The notes below the pieces were generated by a model. That model was given only the letters and a program-made list of their open reading frames with translations, searched no databases and was not told where the DNA came from. Shown piece by piece: positions 12,207 through 18,054 of a DNA stretch of 20,120 nucleotides. Position 1 is the first letter of the stretch. Each line of letters begins with the position of its first letter. The stretch is from the IMG/VR virus record IMGVR_UViG_3300025960_000024, positions 1 to 20,120 of that record; one strand, 5' to 3'. The position numbers and the translations under genes are program-made. The stretch comes from a virus.

Positions 12207-13100
12207 TCACTTCGCTGCTGCCGGGCCTGCGTATGCTTTGGCCGCAGCGCCGCCCAGGTTGCCGAGCAGGTTCCAGAAGTTCGAGGCGTCCTGCATCCCG
12301 GCCTGCGCAACGGAGTTGTTGCCCGCCGCTGTGCCGGAGGTGACGTCGCGCAATGCACCGGCCTGGCCCTGCGCCACGTTGCCGTAGATATTGGACAGGT
12401 TCTGTCCCTGGTTGGTGTAGAGCCCGGCGAGTGCGCCGGAATTGGCGCCGTAGGCCGAGCCGATGCCGCCGTAGCCGCTGCTGTAGATATCGGCCAAAGT
12501 CTTGTTGGCGCCGGCAATGCCCGATGCCGCGCCCGCCGTCGCCTGTAGCTGCGGATTGACGAAGCTGCCGAGCCGGTCGAGATACTGATTGTAGTTCTGG
12601 TCGGCGAAGCCTTGCGCGCGGCTGCGGATCGCGTCGAGGGTATTACCAGAGCCGGCGATGCCGAGCGCTGACGCCGAGTTGGCCGCAGCCTTGGTGCCCT
12701 CATCGACCGCAAACTGATAGCCCGGCCCAGTCTGGAACTGGCTCTGTGCGCGCTGGACACCGCCCGGCCCGTTGAGCCCGAGCGCGTCGTAATAGCTGTC
12801 TACGGCCGTTCCGTAATACCCCCCGAGCGCACTCAGCGGATTGTAGGCGGCAACGCCAGCCTGGCCGGCGCCTGCCGCAAGATCGGTGCCGGTGCGCAGC
12901 GCGTCGATCTGGTTGGTCAGCCCGCTCCCGAGCGCACCCACACCTTGGTTGAGCGCGGTGTTGAGCGCGCCGGTCGATTGCGTGCCATAGGTGCCATAGA
13001 TGTTGCCGGCTTGGGCACCGTACTGCTGGTAAAGCGCGGCGTTCTTGGCCGCAGCTTCCTCGGCGTCATCTTTGCCGGATAAAAAGTCAAACAGGCCCAT
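12207..13100 (-). CDS. Probable DNA-transfer/ejection protein, gp7-like by position
   Basis: This 297-aa protein is extremely rich in Gly, Ala, Tyr, Gln and Asn. It opens MGLFDFLSGKDDAEEAAAKN, then has glycine/tyrosine repeats (GNIYGTYGTQSTGAL). Its best-conserved-looking core is FQTGPGYQFAVDEGTKAAAN plus SGNTLDAIRS and GFADQNYNQYLDRLG. I know this core from phage proteins annotated as DNA-transfer proteins in short-tailed phages. It is the first of the three-protein ejection block, where P22 has gp7 (229 aa). The ATG at 13100 overlaps the upstream stop by one base (TGATG). An in-frame GTG at 13103 is also possible but less likely. A virion role is well supported; identity with gp7 is an inference. 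Confidence 0.65.
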   Translation of the reverse strand: MGLFDFLSGKDDAEEAAAKNAALYQQYGAQAGNIYGTYGTQSTGALNTALNQGVGALGSGLTNQIDALRTGTDLAAGAGQAGVAAYNPLSALGGYYGTAVDSYYDALGLNGPGGVQRAQSQFQTGPGYQFAVDEGTKAAANSASALGIAGSGNTLDAIRSRAQGFADQNYNQYLDRLGSFVNPQLQATAGAASGIAGANKTLADIYSSGYGGIGSAYGANSGALAGLYTNQGQNLSNIYGNVAQGQAGALRDVTSGTAAGNNSVAQAGMQDASNFWNLLGNLGGAAAKAYAGPAAAK

Positions 13101-13315
13101 CACGTCACCCTGATCTGCACGGCGCTACCATTGCGGTAGAACCCATTGAGGGGAACGCCGCCGGCTGCGGCCGCAGCATCGGTGGCGAAGTTCTTTAGCG
13201 GCGTGCCGCCCGCCAGACCGGCCAGAAAGTCGTACCAATATGGGTCGATCATGCCGGTCTTCGGATCGACCAGGCGCACGCCCGAAAGCGGAATACTGAC
13301 AATGCCGACTGCCAT
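13100..13315 (-). CDS. Small protein between tail hub and ejection genes, unknown function
   Basis: This 71-aa protein begins MAVGIVSIPLSGVRLVDPKT and continues PYWYDFLAGLAGGTPLKNF, ending GFYRNGSAVQIRVT. It is short, with no membrane segment. I have seen similar small proteins (a 'G.i..Wy.FL..L' core) in phage tail regions without known role. The ATG shares one base with the upstream stop (TAATG) and its stop shares one base with the next ATG, so its frame is set by tight coupling. A longer upstream open frame (to 13747) runs through the gp10-like gene and is not real coding. In P22 this place holds gp26 (tail needle) and gp14. This protein is too small to be the needle, so it may be a replacement adaptor. 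Confidence 0.7.
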   Translation of the reverse strand: MAVGIVSIPLSGVRLVDPKTGMIDPYWYDFLAGLAGGTPLKNFATDAAAAAGGVPLNGFYRNGSAVQIRVT

Positions 13316-14766
13316 TAGCCGATGTCCGATACTTTGGGGCTGATGTTCTGGTAGGCACCCATAAAGCCGACATGCACGGGATCGGCGATATCGAGGCGCC
13401 AGCGGCGCGCGTTCCACGAGCTCCGGCCAGTGCAAGCAATCAGCGACACCAGCTGCCGGGTCTGCGCCTGGCGCCCGAGCTTGCGCTGGATCGGCGCGTA
13501 GTAGGTTTGCCCGCCGTCGTCGCTCCAGGAGATTTCCACAATGGGATCGGTCTGGATCGGATCGGTGCCGACTGCCTCGCCGACGCCGGTAACGAACTCG
13601 GCATCGAAGCGGCCAACGCGCGCACCCACCGGGAAGTTCTCGACGGCGCCGCTTTCCAGGCGCCAGCGGAAAGGCTGGCCGATTTCGGTGTGCGTCTGGT
13701 TGGTGATTTCCTGCACGTTGCCGGTGAGCGTGTCGCCGCACAGCCATTTGCCGAAGGCAAATACGCCGCCAGTGATGCGCGAGCGCGACTGCAAGTAGCT
13801 GTTACGTTCGGCCCATTTGTTGTTGTTGAGATCAAACACCCAGGACCAGGTGAGCGATGACAGCAAAATGAAAGCGTGGCCCCGGCTGATGTAGCAGGAC
13901 ATTTCCAACTGTCTTTTATCGGTCACGCGCTCGATCAAGCCGTCGAGGTCGGGCGGGCTGATCTTCTCCGGGGTGTAGCCGTTGAGCCGAACCACGGTGT
14001 TGTCGTCAGCCACCCACACCAGCGCACGGCTGAAATTGTCCTCAAAGCCAGAAACGCAATATGGACCGGCGATGCCGCGCGGGATGACCACCGAGCGCTT
14101 GAGCGGGAACGGCGTGGTGCCGGCGTTGGCCCACACCTCGGTTGTGGACGGCCCCATCAGAAACACCTGGCCGGACCAAGCCACGCCCCTGGTCAGGCCA
14201 TCCGCCTTGGCCTCGGCGGTGGCGAACGATAGGGGGGTCACATCGGTCGAGTTGAGGTCGCTGGCAAACGCGCGGCCATCGCCGATGGTGTAGATGAAAA
14301 AGTTGTCCAGAACGCACACCGAGTTCGGCGCCGGCAGATCGGTGTCGTAGTTCATCGTGATCGCGTTGGTGGAGAGGTCGATCTTGGCGTAGTTGCCATC
14401 GGGATCGCAGAACACCAGCTGCGGTGTTGGCCGCAGCATGTTGCGGGCGAAGAACCCTTTCGACGTTCCAGTGAGATTGCCGATGTCGGTGGCAGCCCCA
14501 CCACCTGAGTTAAACGACACCAGGCGATTGCCAAAGGCACAATAAAAGATGCTGTTGATTTCGATGCCGCCGCGAAAACCGGTGCGAACCGTGGTGCCGA
14601 AATTGCGCAGGCCCGGTGCGCGGCGGAAGATTATTCCGGCCGGCGCGGTCGGCGCGAGCGGCTCGACATAGCTGTTGATGATGCGCCCGCCACTTTCCTG
14701 AAAGTGGCCCGGCGTCCCCGGCATGGTGCTGTCGGGGAATGGAATGGGGAGTGTACCGACCGGCAT
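13315..14766 (-). CDS. Tail hub / packaged-DNA stabilisation protein, P22 gp10-like
   Basis: This 483-aa protein is very close in length to P22 gp10 (472 aa). gp10 closes the portal channel after packaging and forms the hexameric tail hub. It is beta-rich. Segments that recall gp10 include the N-terminal PFPDSTMPGTP start, WSGQVFLMGPSTTEVW (gp10: ...FGSSTIEYF), IPRGIAGPYCVSGFED (gp10: KGIAGTYCKTPF), a late 'CGDTLTGNVQEI' segment (gp10: CGDKSEAVVGQL) and the ending WRLDIADPVHVGFMGA (gp10: IGFKLRVITKSP). The gene sits directly after the gp4-like gene, as in P22, and its ATG shares one base with that stop (TGATG). The comparison is from memory of P22, but several aligned blocks and the gene order make this one of the firmer assignments. 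Confidence 0.85.
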   Translation of the reverse strand: MPVGTLPIPFPDSTMPGTPGHFQESGGRIINSYVEPLAPTAPAGIIFRRAPGLRNFGTTVRTGFRGGIEINSIFYCAFGNRLVSFNSGGGAATDIGNLTGTSKGFFARNMLRPTPQLVFCDPDGNYAKIDLSTNAITMNYDTDLPAPNSVCVLDNFFIYTIGDGRAFASDLNSTDVTPLSFATAEAKADGLTRGVAWSGQVFLMGPSTTEVWANAGTTPFPLKRSVVIPRGIAGPYCVSGFEDNFSRALVWVADDNTVVRLNGYTPEKISPPDLDGLIERVTDKRQLEMSCYISRGHAFILLSSLTWSWVFDLNNNKWAERNSYLQSRSRITGGVFAFGKWLCGDTLTGNVQEITNQTHTEIGQPFRWRLESGAVENFPVGARVGRFDAEFVTGVGEAVGTDPIQTDPIVEISWSDDGGQTYYAPIQRKLGRQAQTRQLVSLIACTGRSSWNARRWRLDIADPVHVGFMGAYQNISPKVSDIG

Positions 14767-15185
14767 CAGGTGCCCCGACTAAAGCTGCCGAACGGTGTTG
14801 AACGCAAGCCGCGCAGCTGGATATCGGTGCCGAGTGTGCGCCGCGTCGAAGCCGGACGGCCGATGATGCGAAGCACGCTGATAGCCTCGATCTGCAACGC
14901 CTTGAGCGACGGGCTGTCGGCCAGATTGAAGCCGCCGGCCACCGACCAGGCGATGCAGCTGGCGAGCGGCATGAACAAGGCGTCGTCTATTTCGCCACCG
15001 GCTGGCGGGTTGGGCGTGCCGGCGTCAGCGACATAGACGATGGCCTGTGCCGCCAGGGTCGCGAGAGTAGGGTCGATGACGCCATCGACCCTGCTCACCG
15101 CTTCATCGCCGGGCGCCTGCCCAGGCACCAGGACGCCTAGATTGTCCAGAACCTGGTCGATCAATTCCCGGCGCGTTCGTGCCAT
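14766..15185 (-). CDS. Head completion / tail accessory protein, P22 gp4-like
   Basis: This 139-aa protein corresponds to P22 gp4 (166 aa), the first adaptor that binds the portal ring after DNA packaging. In P22 gp4 is also reported to have a peptidoglycan-cutting activity. The N-terminus (ARTRRELIDQVLDNLGVLVP) has the gp4 pattern of a helix ending in 'L..LGV'. A central NPPAGGEIDDALFMPLASCI segment parallels the 'PP...L...A...LA..IA' of gp4. The C-terminus is basic and short (GLRSTPFGSFSRGT) and could reach into the portal. It lies between the coat region and the gp10-like gene, as in P22 order (gp5-gp4-gp10). A weak ribosome site precedes it, 5 bases after the upstream stop. The assignment rests on pattern and synteny; whether it has any hydrolase activity is unknown. 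Confidence 0.7.
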   Translation of the reverse strand: MARTRRELIDQVLDNLGVLVPGQAPGDEAVSRVDGVIDPTLATLAAQAIVYVADAGTPNPPAGGEIDDALFMPLASCIAWSVAGGFNLADSPSLKALQIEAISVLRIIGRPASTRRTLGTDIQLRGLRSTPFGSFSRGT

Positions 15186-15190
15186 GACGA

Positions 15191-15646
15191 TTACTCTGCC
15201 GGGACCGCTTGCTTTTCGCCTTCGCGTTGCTCGGGCGTCATGTCATCGTCAGGCTCTTCGATCTTGCGCGGATTGCTCCGCACCTCGACGGCCTCGTTGT
15301 AGGTGCAGAGCAAGCGGAAGCCGTAGACACCGGCGCCTTGCAGCGGCGGATCGAAATAGAGGTGCAAGCCCTCTTCGCTGGTGGTGATCGGCCGTTTGTC
15401 GTCAACCAGACGATTGTTCGCCGAGATTTCCTGGATGCTGTCGGGTTCCTCGGACAGACCGAGACAGCCCCACTCGATGACGATCTCGTTGAACACGCCG
15501 GGATTGGCGAGCGTGACTTGCACTTGTACGGGGATGCCGACCGTCCCGAGCAGCGTTCCCGGCACATCTTCGGCGCGTGGCGTAACGCTCTGCGCTTTGC
15601 GCTTTTTCTTCTTGGCTGTCGTGGACTTCTTGGCGGATGCCATCAT
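15191..15646 (-). CDS. Late protein with lysine-rich N-terminus and beta-rich core, unknown function
   Basis: This 151-aa protein starts MMASAKKSTTAKKKKRKAQS, a strongly basic, disordered tail. A beta-rich core of about 95 residues follows (VPVQVQVTL-like strands, VFNEIVIEWG, GLHLYFDPPLQGAGVYGFRL), then an acidic end (EEPDDDMTPEQREGEKQ). The core looks like an Ig-like or jelly-roll fold. It sits immediately after the major coat gene, a common place for capsid decoration or head-stabilising proteins, and P22 itself has no such gene there. A good AAGGAG (15655-15660) lies 8 bases before the ATG at 15646. Possibly a decoration protein whose basic tail contacts DNA or acidic partners, but this is a guess from position and charge. 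I do not recognise its family. Confidence 0.6.
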   Translation of the reverse strand: MMASAKKSTTAKKKKRKAQSVTPRAEDVPGTLLGTVGIPVQVQVTLANPGVFNEIVIEWGCLGLSEEPDSIQEISANNRLVDDKRPITTSEEGLHLYFDPPLQGAGVYGFRLLCTYNEAVEVRSNPRKIEEPDDDMTPEQREGEKQAVPAE

Positions 15647-15675
15647 TGCCGTTGCTCCTTTTGCAATAGGACGAA

Positions 15676-15697
15676 CGAGCGCCCGCGAAGGCGCTCG
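15676..15697 (-). other. Hairpin between coat gene and next gene
   Basis: CGAGCGCC (15697-15690 on the minus strand) pairs perfectly with GGCGCTCG (15683-15676) around a 6-base loop. No T-run follows, so it is not a Rho-independent terminator. It may stabilise the coat mRNA 3' end or partly reduce downstream expression, consistent with the need for far more coat protein than adaptor proteins. Confidence 0.55.
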
Positions 15698-15712
15698 CCG
15701 TTGCTCTTGCGG

Positions 15713-17011
15713 TTACTGGGCTGGATTGCCGAGCGTGGAGGCGCCGCCGGTCATGCGGACAGCCATGCGGTTGTCTATCGTCTTGACGCCATAGAGGACG
15801 TCGAAACGATAGTTCGAGACGTCGTTGGTGCCGTCGTAGTACGGGATCAGACGAGCGCTGATGCCCTTGTAGGTTTCGCGCGCAACATCAACGGCGCCAG
15901 GCGGCTTCACCATCGGAACCACAACCAACGCGAATGCGTTTTTGTGGAACATCAGGTTCTGCCGGTAGTTCTGGCTGTCGCCGCCGACCACCTGAATGGT
16001 GGCGCCGGCACCGGCCGCGATGTTGGTGGTGCCGAACGCCGCGTCCGCCGTGATCGGGATAATGGGCGGCGTGATCGACAAGGTGGCTGCACCACCTACG
16101 GCGGTCACGTCGGCCAACACCGTGAACATCTGTTGGAACGGCAGGATGGCCTTGGTCACTGGATTGACCGCGAGCACAGCGGTCGCGCCGGTGCCGATGG
16201 TGAACACCGTACCGGCCCGGATCAGGTCGGTGGTGCCCCACGCGCCCGTCACCAGGTTCATGGTGCCAGGCACTGCTTCGGTGTCTCTCACCGCCGCGTA
16301 GGTCGTGGATTGTGCGCCGGTGACGGTGGCCGCGTCGTCGTTGGCCGCAGTGCCGAGATAGGTCGGCACGTTCTGCGACATGTAGGTGGCGACGCCGCCG
16401 ATCTCGCCGATCTCACCCCGGCGATAGGCTGCCTGACCGATCTGCGGGAGGAACAGGCCGGTCTGCGAGGTGGCCATCGCCCAATAGCTTTCGGGCGCGA
16501 GCACGGCCGAGCGCATGTCTTGCGGCACGGCCATCTGGTCGAGCCGCTCGGCACCACGCGCGAACATGGCAAACGACGAGATCGGCGCGTCGGCGCCGGT
16601 CGCGGGTTGGCCCACCCAGTTCGGGATGCGGTAGAATTCCGCCATCACATCAACGTCGATCTGATTGGCGAGGCGCACCATGGCCGGGCGAATGACGCGC
16701 TCGGACAGGTCTTCGATCTTGAGCGTCAGGTCGCGGCTGGAGAACGAAAAATCGACGCCCTTTTGCTGGTTGACCACCAGGGAGAGCTTGCCTTCCTGGA
16801 CGTCTTGCAGCACCGCCACTGCCGTTTGCCGCACCGAGAATTGCTGCGGCTTGCGGATGGAGATGGTGTCGCCGATTTCGTAGCCATTGACCTTCTTGTC
16901 GAACTCTTCCTCGTAGCCGCGATAGACGCGGCTCGCCATGACGAGCTCGTTTTCGAGAATACGCACCGCCGTAGAGGCGATGATTGATGGATTAAGGACG
17001 GTGTTGGGCAC
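15713..17011 (-). CDS. Major capsid (coat) protein, P22 gp5 family
   Basis: This is the main shell protein, 432 aa from the GTG at 17011 (P22 coat: 430 aa). The start was chosen because AAAGG (17020-17024) lies 8 bases upstream and because relatives begin M(A/P)NTxLNPxIIAxxALRILEN; here the sequence is PNTVLNPSIIASTAVRILEN. An upstream in-frame GTG at 17050 has no ribosome site. Other blocks typical of the family are IGDTISIRKPQQFSVR, FSSRDLTLKIEDLSERVIRP, DQMAVPQDMRSAVLAPESYW, AVNPVTKAILPFQQMFTVLA, YRQNLMFHKNAFALVVVP and YRFDVLYGVKTIDNRMAVR. The fold is expected to be HK97-like with an inserted domain. It directly follows the scaffold gene, as in P22. The assignment is firm at the family level. 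Confidence 0.93.
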   Translation of the reverse strand: MPNTVLNPSIIASTAVRILENELVMASRVYRGYEEEFDKKVNGYEIGDTISIRKPQQFSVRQTAVAVLQDVQEGKLSLVVNQQKGVDFSFSSRDLTLKIEDLSERVIRPAMVRLANQIDVDVMAEFYRIPNWVGQPATGADAPISSFAMFARGAERLDQMAVPQDMRSAVLAPESYWAMATSQTGLFLPQIGQAAYRRGEIGEIGGVATYMSQNVPTYLGTAANDDAATVTGAQSTTYAAVRDTEAVPGTMNLVTGAWGTTDLIRAGTVFTIGTGATAVLAVNPVTKAILPFQQMFTVLADVTAVGGAATLSITPPIIPITADAAFGTTNIAAGAGATIQVVGGDSQNYRQNLMFHKNAFALVVVPMVKPPGAVDVARETYKGISARLIPYYDGTNDVSNYRFDVLYGVKTIDNRMAVRMTGGASTLGNPAQ

Positions 17012-17019
17012 TGCCGTAA

Positions 17020-17024
17020 CCTTT
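17020..17024 (-). promoter_or_regulatory. Ribosome binding site supporting the GTG start of the coat gene
   Basis: AAAGG on the minus strand, 8 bases before the GTG at 17011. No comparable site precedes the alternative GTG at 17050. Confidence 0.6.
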
Positions 17025-17056
17025 CGGCTGCGGCTCGCACCCGATGACACACGCTG

Positions 17057-17965
17057 TTAGGCGCGGTCGCCGTAGAGCTTTTTGATGTAGGCGTCTCTGG
17101 CGGCCGTTTGTGATTGTGGACGGGTGCCACTACCCTTGAGCGGAGCAATCGGCTTGCGAGCCTGTGTTTGCTGGGGTTTTTGCGGCCGAGACAGTTTTCC
17201 CTCGATGCGTCCGAGCTCGCGCGCCACTTCCTCGGGATTGGAATGGTTTAGGCGCGTGAGCAGTGCTTGATCTTTGGCAAGCACCAATCCGATGTGATGC
17301 GACTTGTTGCTGTGCAGGATCAGCCGTTCGACGTGCGGGGCGACCCGGACCGTGGCTTTCGCCATGATCGCGTCGTAGTCCTTGATTTGCGTCTTGAACT
17401 TGGCCACGCGCGCCTTGTGATCGGCGACTAGTTCGACCATGCGGTTTTGTTCGGTTTCGACCGCCTGGACGAATTGCTTTTTCACCTCGCGCGTCACCAC
17501 CCGTTTCTCGGACAGGTACGCCTGCATTTCGCGCTCAAAGCCGATGTAGTCGCCCTTGAAATCAGCTTCCTTGGGCGGCTCGCCGATTTCCTGCTGCACG
17601 CGATGTTCAATCGCGCGCACCAAGGCCGCGTCGTCTTGAGGAAGGCTGCCGTTGCTGGAACGGCTGCGCAGTGCCTCGTTCTCGGCCTTTAGGCGTTCGG
17701 CTTGGCGTTTGTAGCGCTCGTTACGGGAGGCTTTCTTGCGCTTTGGCTCATCGCCATCGTCGCTGTCATCCTCGTCGTCGTCTACATCATCATCGTCGGA
17801 GGTATCGTCGTCGGCGTCCTGGTCGGACGCCTCCGCTTCTGTCTCGGTATCACCCTCGGGCTCATCGCCTTCGGGCTCGGTGTCCGCTTCCGGCTCCGGC
17901 TTGTCGGCTGGCGCTCCGTCAGAGGCTGGCGCTGACTGTTTCGGATCGTCGTCGTCTACCTGCAT
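17057..17965 (-). CDS. Capsid scaffolding protein, P22 gp8-like
   Basis: This 302-aa protein is almost the same length as P22 scaffold (303 aa) and lies directly before the coat gene. Scaffold guides coat assembly, then leaves the procapsid. Residues 1-80 are extremely acidic (runs of Asp/Glu such as DDDTSDDDDVDDDEDDSDDG). A basic patch follows (KRKKASRNERYKRQAERL), then a long helical middle region, and a short basic end (AARDAYIKKLYGDRA) like the coat-binding tail of scaffolds. The ATG at 17965 is chosen because GGAG (17972-17975) lies 6 bases upstream. A longer in-frame start at 18013 would run through a terminator hairpin and is unlikely. Sequence identity with P22 gp8 cannot be claimed; order, size and charge pattern are the support. 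Confidence 0.82.
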   Translation of the reverse strand: MQVDDDDPKQSAPASDGAPADKPEPEADTEPEGDEPEGDTETEAEASDQDADDDTSDDDDVDDDEDDSDDGDEPKRKKASRNERYKRQAERLKAENEALRSRSSNGSLPQDDAALVRAIEHRVQQEIGEPPKEADFKGDYIGFEREMQAYLSEKRVVTREVKKQFVQAVETEQNRMVELVADHKARVAKFKTQIKDYDAIMAKATVRVAPHVERLILHSNKSHHIGLVLAKDQALLTRLNHSNPEEVARELGRIEGKLSRPQKPQQTQARKPIAPLKGSGTRPQSQTAARDAYIKKLYGDRA

Positions 17966-17971
17966 TGTTGT

Positions 17972-17975
17972 CTCC
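17972..17975 (-). promoter_or_regulatory. Ribosome binding site deciding the scaffold start
   Basis: GGAG on the minus strand 6 bases before ATG 17965, immediately after the T-run of the terminator. It rules in favour of this ATG over one at 18013. Confidence 0.7.
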
Positions 17976-17977
17976 AA

Positions 17978-18000
17978 TAAAAAAACCGCCCGAAGGCGGC
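17978..18000 (-). terminator. Rho-independent terminator after the adhesin gene
   Basis: On the minus strand GCCGCC (18000-17995) pairs with GGCGGT (17990-17985, ending in a G-T wobble) around a very stable TTCG loop, followed by seven T (17985-17979). It lies about 55 bases after the adhesin stop and 13 bases before the scaffold start. The sequence after the hairpin (TTTTTTTATTGGAGA) closely resembles that after the terminator at 7418-7442. Confidence 0.87.
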
Positions 18001-18002
18001 TT

Positions 18003-18038
18003 GCGTCATCCAAGCGGCTGCCGCGTCATGCGGCTGCC
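18003..18038. repeat. Two short imperfect direct repeats
   Basis: GCGTCATCCAAGCGGCTGCC at 18003-18022 and GCGTCATGCGGCTGCC at 18023-18038 are adjacent copies differing by a 4-base insertion and a nearby change. They lie in the spacer between the adhesin stop and the terminator. Probably a small tandem duplication; no function is apparent. Confidence 0.6.
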
Positions 18039-18054
18039 TGCTGTGGAAAGGGGT

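Noticed and set aside
13100-13747. A longer minus-strand frame extending the 71-aa gene upstream
   Set aside because: The extension overlaps the gp10-like gene and is Arg/Pro-rich with no family-like content. The ATG at 13315 overlaps the upstream stop and fits the operon style.
15209-16987. A 592-codon open frame on the plus strand across the coat and following genes
   Set aside because: It is antisense to the coat gene, which has clear family motifs, a ribosome site and coupling. Long antisense frames are frequent in GC-rich coding DNA, and this one shows His/Arg/Gly/Asp-rich composition typical of mirror translation.
17012-17050. Coat protein start at the GTG at 17050
   Set aside because: No ribosome site precedes it, and relatives begin at the position equal to the GTG at 17011, which has AAAGG at 8 bases.
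17966-18013. An N-terminal extension of the scaffold protein starting at 18013
   Set aside because: It would translate through a strong terminator hairpin and T-run, while a good GGAG precedes the ATG at 17965.
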